From: Pigoraptor chileana
Lineage: Eukaryota > Opisthokonta > Filasterea
DNA: 20,840 bases
Reading direction: 5' to 3'
Assembly: GCA_943704495.1 (NCBI GenBank)
Contig: CALSCR010000405.1
Coordinates: forward strand, 1 to 20,840
Positions within the stretch are counted from its first letter, which is position 1. Each line of letters starts with the position of its first letter. The translations under genes were made by a program, and so were the position numbers. Shown here piece after piece: positions 18,876 to 20,840 of this stretch. Under the pieces are notes generated by a model that worked only from the letters and a program-made list of their open reading frames with translations, searched no databases and was not told where the DNA came from.

Positions 18876-20030
18876 ATGGACGACACCATGTTGAAACTGC
18901 TGGCAGCCATGCCTGACTTCACCGGAGCGCAGTTGCAGCACTTGCCGAATCCCGTGCAACCTATGGACGCGCACGCCGCCCCTTCCGCAAACACCCGCGA
19001 CGGCGCATTTGTGTCGCGCGCTGCATTCGATGCGCTTTTTCCTGGCGTGTTCGGGCTTGCGGGGGCAATGCATGCGCACGGCCCTCATCCGCACGACGAC
19101 GCTTGCCCGTGGGCGACTTTCGACCTTAATCTTGTGTCGCCCACACTGCACGCATTCGGAATAGACGATCCCACTCTGTCTTCTCTGACGGATTCAAGCC
19201 TTGCGTGCCTGTACGGCGCGCCTTGTCCAATGCCCTTGCTGCCGGACGACATGTGCCTGGATGGCGCGTCGCCTATCCCTACGGCCGTGATGGTGTCAGC
19301 ATGCGCCGCGCAGCCGCACCCACACCAGCATTCTGCCCGTACCACTTGCCCTATCCTTCCTCGTGTGGCCCCACGCACCATCAGTAGTGCGCAGACCCAG
19401 CTTGCAGCAAAGAGCAACTATGAGAAGATTGCTGCTCAGTTGGATCGGCGATTACAGCCCTCCCACTCACAACAGCCATGGCCACTGCCACCTGGCGACG
19501 GCTCTCCGTGTGCCGGCAATGAACCTGCGATTGCTCCAGTGGACGCCGAGGAGGACAATGCCGACGATGCTCTCGACGGCACTGGACCTTCCGGCTCTGC
19601 AGACGATGCTAGTGACGGCATTACGTTTTCTGCCGAACTTGTTGACAGTGTGCGCGCACGACGATCGATGCACACAACCACCGAGCGTGCGCGACGGGCT
19701 TCGCTGCGCGCAGGATTTGACGACCTCCAAAGCGTCGTGCCAAAGTCGCAGCGATCTTTGGTGGGCAAGGACGGCCGTATGGGAGGCTCTGGCGCCGGCA
19801 AGGGCAAGTGTGCGCGGGCGAGTAAAGCCTCCTTACTTTCGGACGCCGCAGGTCTCATTCGGTCGCTTCGTGCGCAGCTCGATGGAGCGCAGGTGCGGGT
19901 GCGGTCGCTCGAGGCCGAAAATGAGGAGCTGCGCCACGCTCTGGCACGGATGACGGGCGGGATAATCAAGCACGTGCAGTCGGCGCACTGTGTTGGGCCC
20001 TCCGACGACGAGCGGAAGTCCACGCTCTGA
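18876..20030 (+). CDS. Basic helix-loop-helix leucine zipper transcription factor
   Basis: A single-exon gene of 384 residues. The N-terminal two thirds is low-complexity, with an acidic stretch (DAEEDNADDALDG, near 225) that could activate transcription. The bHLH begins near residue 262: RRSMHTTTERARR has the His, Glu and Arg at spacing typical of class B factors that bind CACGTG. Helix 1 is ASLRAGFDDLQSVVP. The loop is long and Gly/Lys-rich (about 25 residues), and helix 2 starts SKASLLSDAAGLIRSL. A zipper follows, with Leu, Ala, Leu, Leu at heptad spacing up to LEAENEEL. GFDDL and SKA...L resemble Mlx/Mondo factors, but SREBP- or USF-like origins cannot be excluded, so no symbol is given. 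The start is the ATG just after a GTG in the same frame. It is convergent with the reductase gene. Confidence 0.85.
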   Translation: MDDTMLKLLAAMPDFTGAQLQHLPNPVQPMDAHAAPSANTRDGAFVSRAAFDALFPGVFGLAGAMHAHGPHPHDDACPWATFDLNLVSPTLHAFGIDDPTLSSLTDSSLACLYGAPCPMPLLPDDMCLDGASPIPTAVMVSACAAQPHPHQHSARTTCPILPRVAPRTISSAQTQLAAKSNYEKIAAQLDRRLQPSHSQQPWPLPPGDGSPCAGNEPAIAPVDAEEDNADDALDGTGPSGSADDASDGITFSAELVDSVRARRSMHTTTERARRASLRAGFDDLQSVVPKSQRSLVGKDGRMGGSGAGKGKCARASKASLLSDAAGLIRSLRAQLDGAQVRVRSLEAENEELRHALARMTGGIIKHVQSAHCVGPSDDERKSTL

Positions 20031-20222
20031 CGCTTCCCCATACAATCGCCATTGCTATTTGCAGCCTAGTCTGTCCCCTTCGCAACTCCAATTTGATATG
20101 CGCATTGCTAGCCTGCGTTCGTTTGCGTTTGCGTTCCATTTGAAGACTAAATAATGTTTATCATCCATTCAATGGCGCGATAATGTACAAGCGTTGCAAG
20201 GGGCAGGCACACACAGCATATG

Positions 20223-20639
20223 CTATTCAATCGGTGCGCCATCTGTCGCCGTTTTTCGTATGGTTGGCACTTCGCATGCGGCGGAATCGCAAAACAAGTC
20301 TGGCTGCTGGTCCTCGTCACGTGATGCGCTGACATCCAACATGCGGGCCGCGGAGAGGTCGTCGAGAAGGCGCTCATAAGTCGCCTTGTCGATGGGCTCG
20401 TAGGGCATCTGTGCGTACGCTCCGTTGTCGCGGGGTAGGAATGACACACCTGCACGGCATATGAACTCCATCCAATCAGCACGCTCGCTTACGGCAAAGC
20501 ACACACGAACGGTAGTGACACCTGCCGACCAAACTGAATCAATGGGCTACATACCTTTCAGGGAAAACTGAAAGTAGTCGAGGGCGTGCTTGATGTGAGG
20601 GCCCTCCGCTGTCGGGTCGAAGGTGACTGTGCAGCTGAC
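20223..20639 (-). CDS. Adenosylcobalamin-dependent ribonucleoside-triphosphate reductase (3' end only)
   Basis: A class II ribonucleotide reductase makes deoxynucleotides from ribonucleotides with coenzyme B12 as radical source. Only the last two exons are visible (minus strand): 20639-20555 and 20449-20223. They join in phase across a Gly codon, giving about 103 residues and a TGA stop. VSCTVTFDP and HALDYFQFSLKG come first, then VSFLPRDNGAYAQMPYEPID and KATYERLLDDL, matching the 'GVSFLP....Y.Q.PYE.I....Y..L' block of monomeric B12-dependent reductases. Near the end FCDSAACEV has two cysteines four residues apart, like the C-terminal redox pair of the Lactobacillus enzyme. A 15-residue tail follows them. 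The intron between the exons has an in-frame stop, so splicing is required. The rest of the gene lies past the right edge, beyond an intron containing a CT repeat. Confidence 0.82.
20316..20331 (+). promoter_or_regulatory. Second copy of the 16-base E-box element, inside the reductase gene
   Basis: An exact copy of GTCACGTGATGCGCTG, also at 18485-18500. This copy lies in the last coding exon of the reductase, downstream of the bHLH-LZ gene. It may be a coincidence of coding sequence. Confidence 0.3.
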
Positions 20640-20790
20640 CTGCGCAGCATATCAAACAGAAGGGCATCGGTCAGGACACACATACGAGAAGTGAGTGCCT
20701 TTGGCTCTATGCTCGTGGACTCCCACAAGACAGACAGACACTACAATCATTATTCACCAAATGGCCATCATCTTCCCAAGTGGTTGCTTT

Positions 20791-20791
<1 letters not shown>

Positions 20792-20840
<49 letters not shown>
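20792..20840. repeat. (CT)n microsatellite running off the window
   Basis: At least 49 bases of CT dinucleotide, cut by the window end. On the minus strand, which is the sense strand of the reductase gene, it reads (GA)n. It probably lies in an intron of that gene. Confidence 0.95.

Noticed and set aside
20450-20554. Reading through the reductase intron
   Set aside because: The frame meets a stop directly after the exon, and the spliced join reproduces the family motif through a shared Gly codon.
1-20840. CRISPR arrays, phage or bacterial operons
   Set aside because: The genes are intron-bearing eukaryotic families, with no regularly spaced repeats and no ribosome binding sites.

Overview
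This window is nuclear DNA of a unicellular eukaryote, most likely a single-celled relative of animals (Holozoa). The genes carry short introns (59 to 175 bases where I could place both ends, GT...AG) and the coding sequence is GC-richer than the spacers. The strongest taxonomic pointer is a LIM-LIM-PDZ-kinase gene (LIM kinase) beside a Slingshot-type phosphatase, two families best known from animals and their closest relatives. A B12-dependent ribonucleotide reductase, absent from most animals, argues for a protist. I cannot name the species. All gene names come from recognising protein motifs and from matching splice phases by eye; no search was run.

Layout, left to right: the 3' end of a TFB1M-type mitochondrial rRNA dimethyltransferase (+, 203-892); the splicing factor ESS2/DGCR14 (-, 930-2051); an AT-rich spacer without a gene I can recognise (2052-3924); a RADX-like single-strand DNA binding protein (+, ten exons, 3925-6844); a FANCE-like Fanconi core-complex subunit (-, seven exons, 6858-8421); the H/ACA RNP chaperone SHQ1 (+, 9121-10850); a TMEM177-like membrane protein with a complete M48 metallopeptidase signature (-, 10944-11942); BOLA2 (+, 12268-12916); LIM kinase (-, 13022-15380); Slingshot phosphatase (+, 16186-18380); a bHLH-leucine-zipper factor (+, 18876-20030); and the 3' end of an adenosylcobalamin-dependent ribonucleoside-triphosphate reductase (-, 20223 to beyond the right edge).

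Strand alternates almost perfectly (+ - + - + - + - + + -). Genes therefore sit as divergent pairs that share an upstream region (699, 325 and 805 bases between start codons for the three compact ones) and convergent pairs whose stop codons are very close (37, 13, 93, 105 and 192 bases).

Two pairings make biological sense. LIM kinase phosphorylates and inactivates cofilin, and Slingshot removes that phosphate; here they are transcribed away from one shared 805-base region, as if one regulatory unit set the balance of actin turnover. RADX and FANCE both act at stalled or damaged replication forks and meet tail to tail with 13 bases between stop codons, so their transcripts should overlap. The other neighbours (splicing, mitochondrial rRNA methylation, snoRNP assembly, iron-sulfur trafficking, dNTP synthesis) are housekeeping genes with no evident link.

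The outermost gene at each end has a long (GA)n run, read as GA on the sense strand, in what I take to be an intron. The right-hand one runs off the window.
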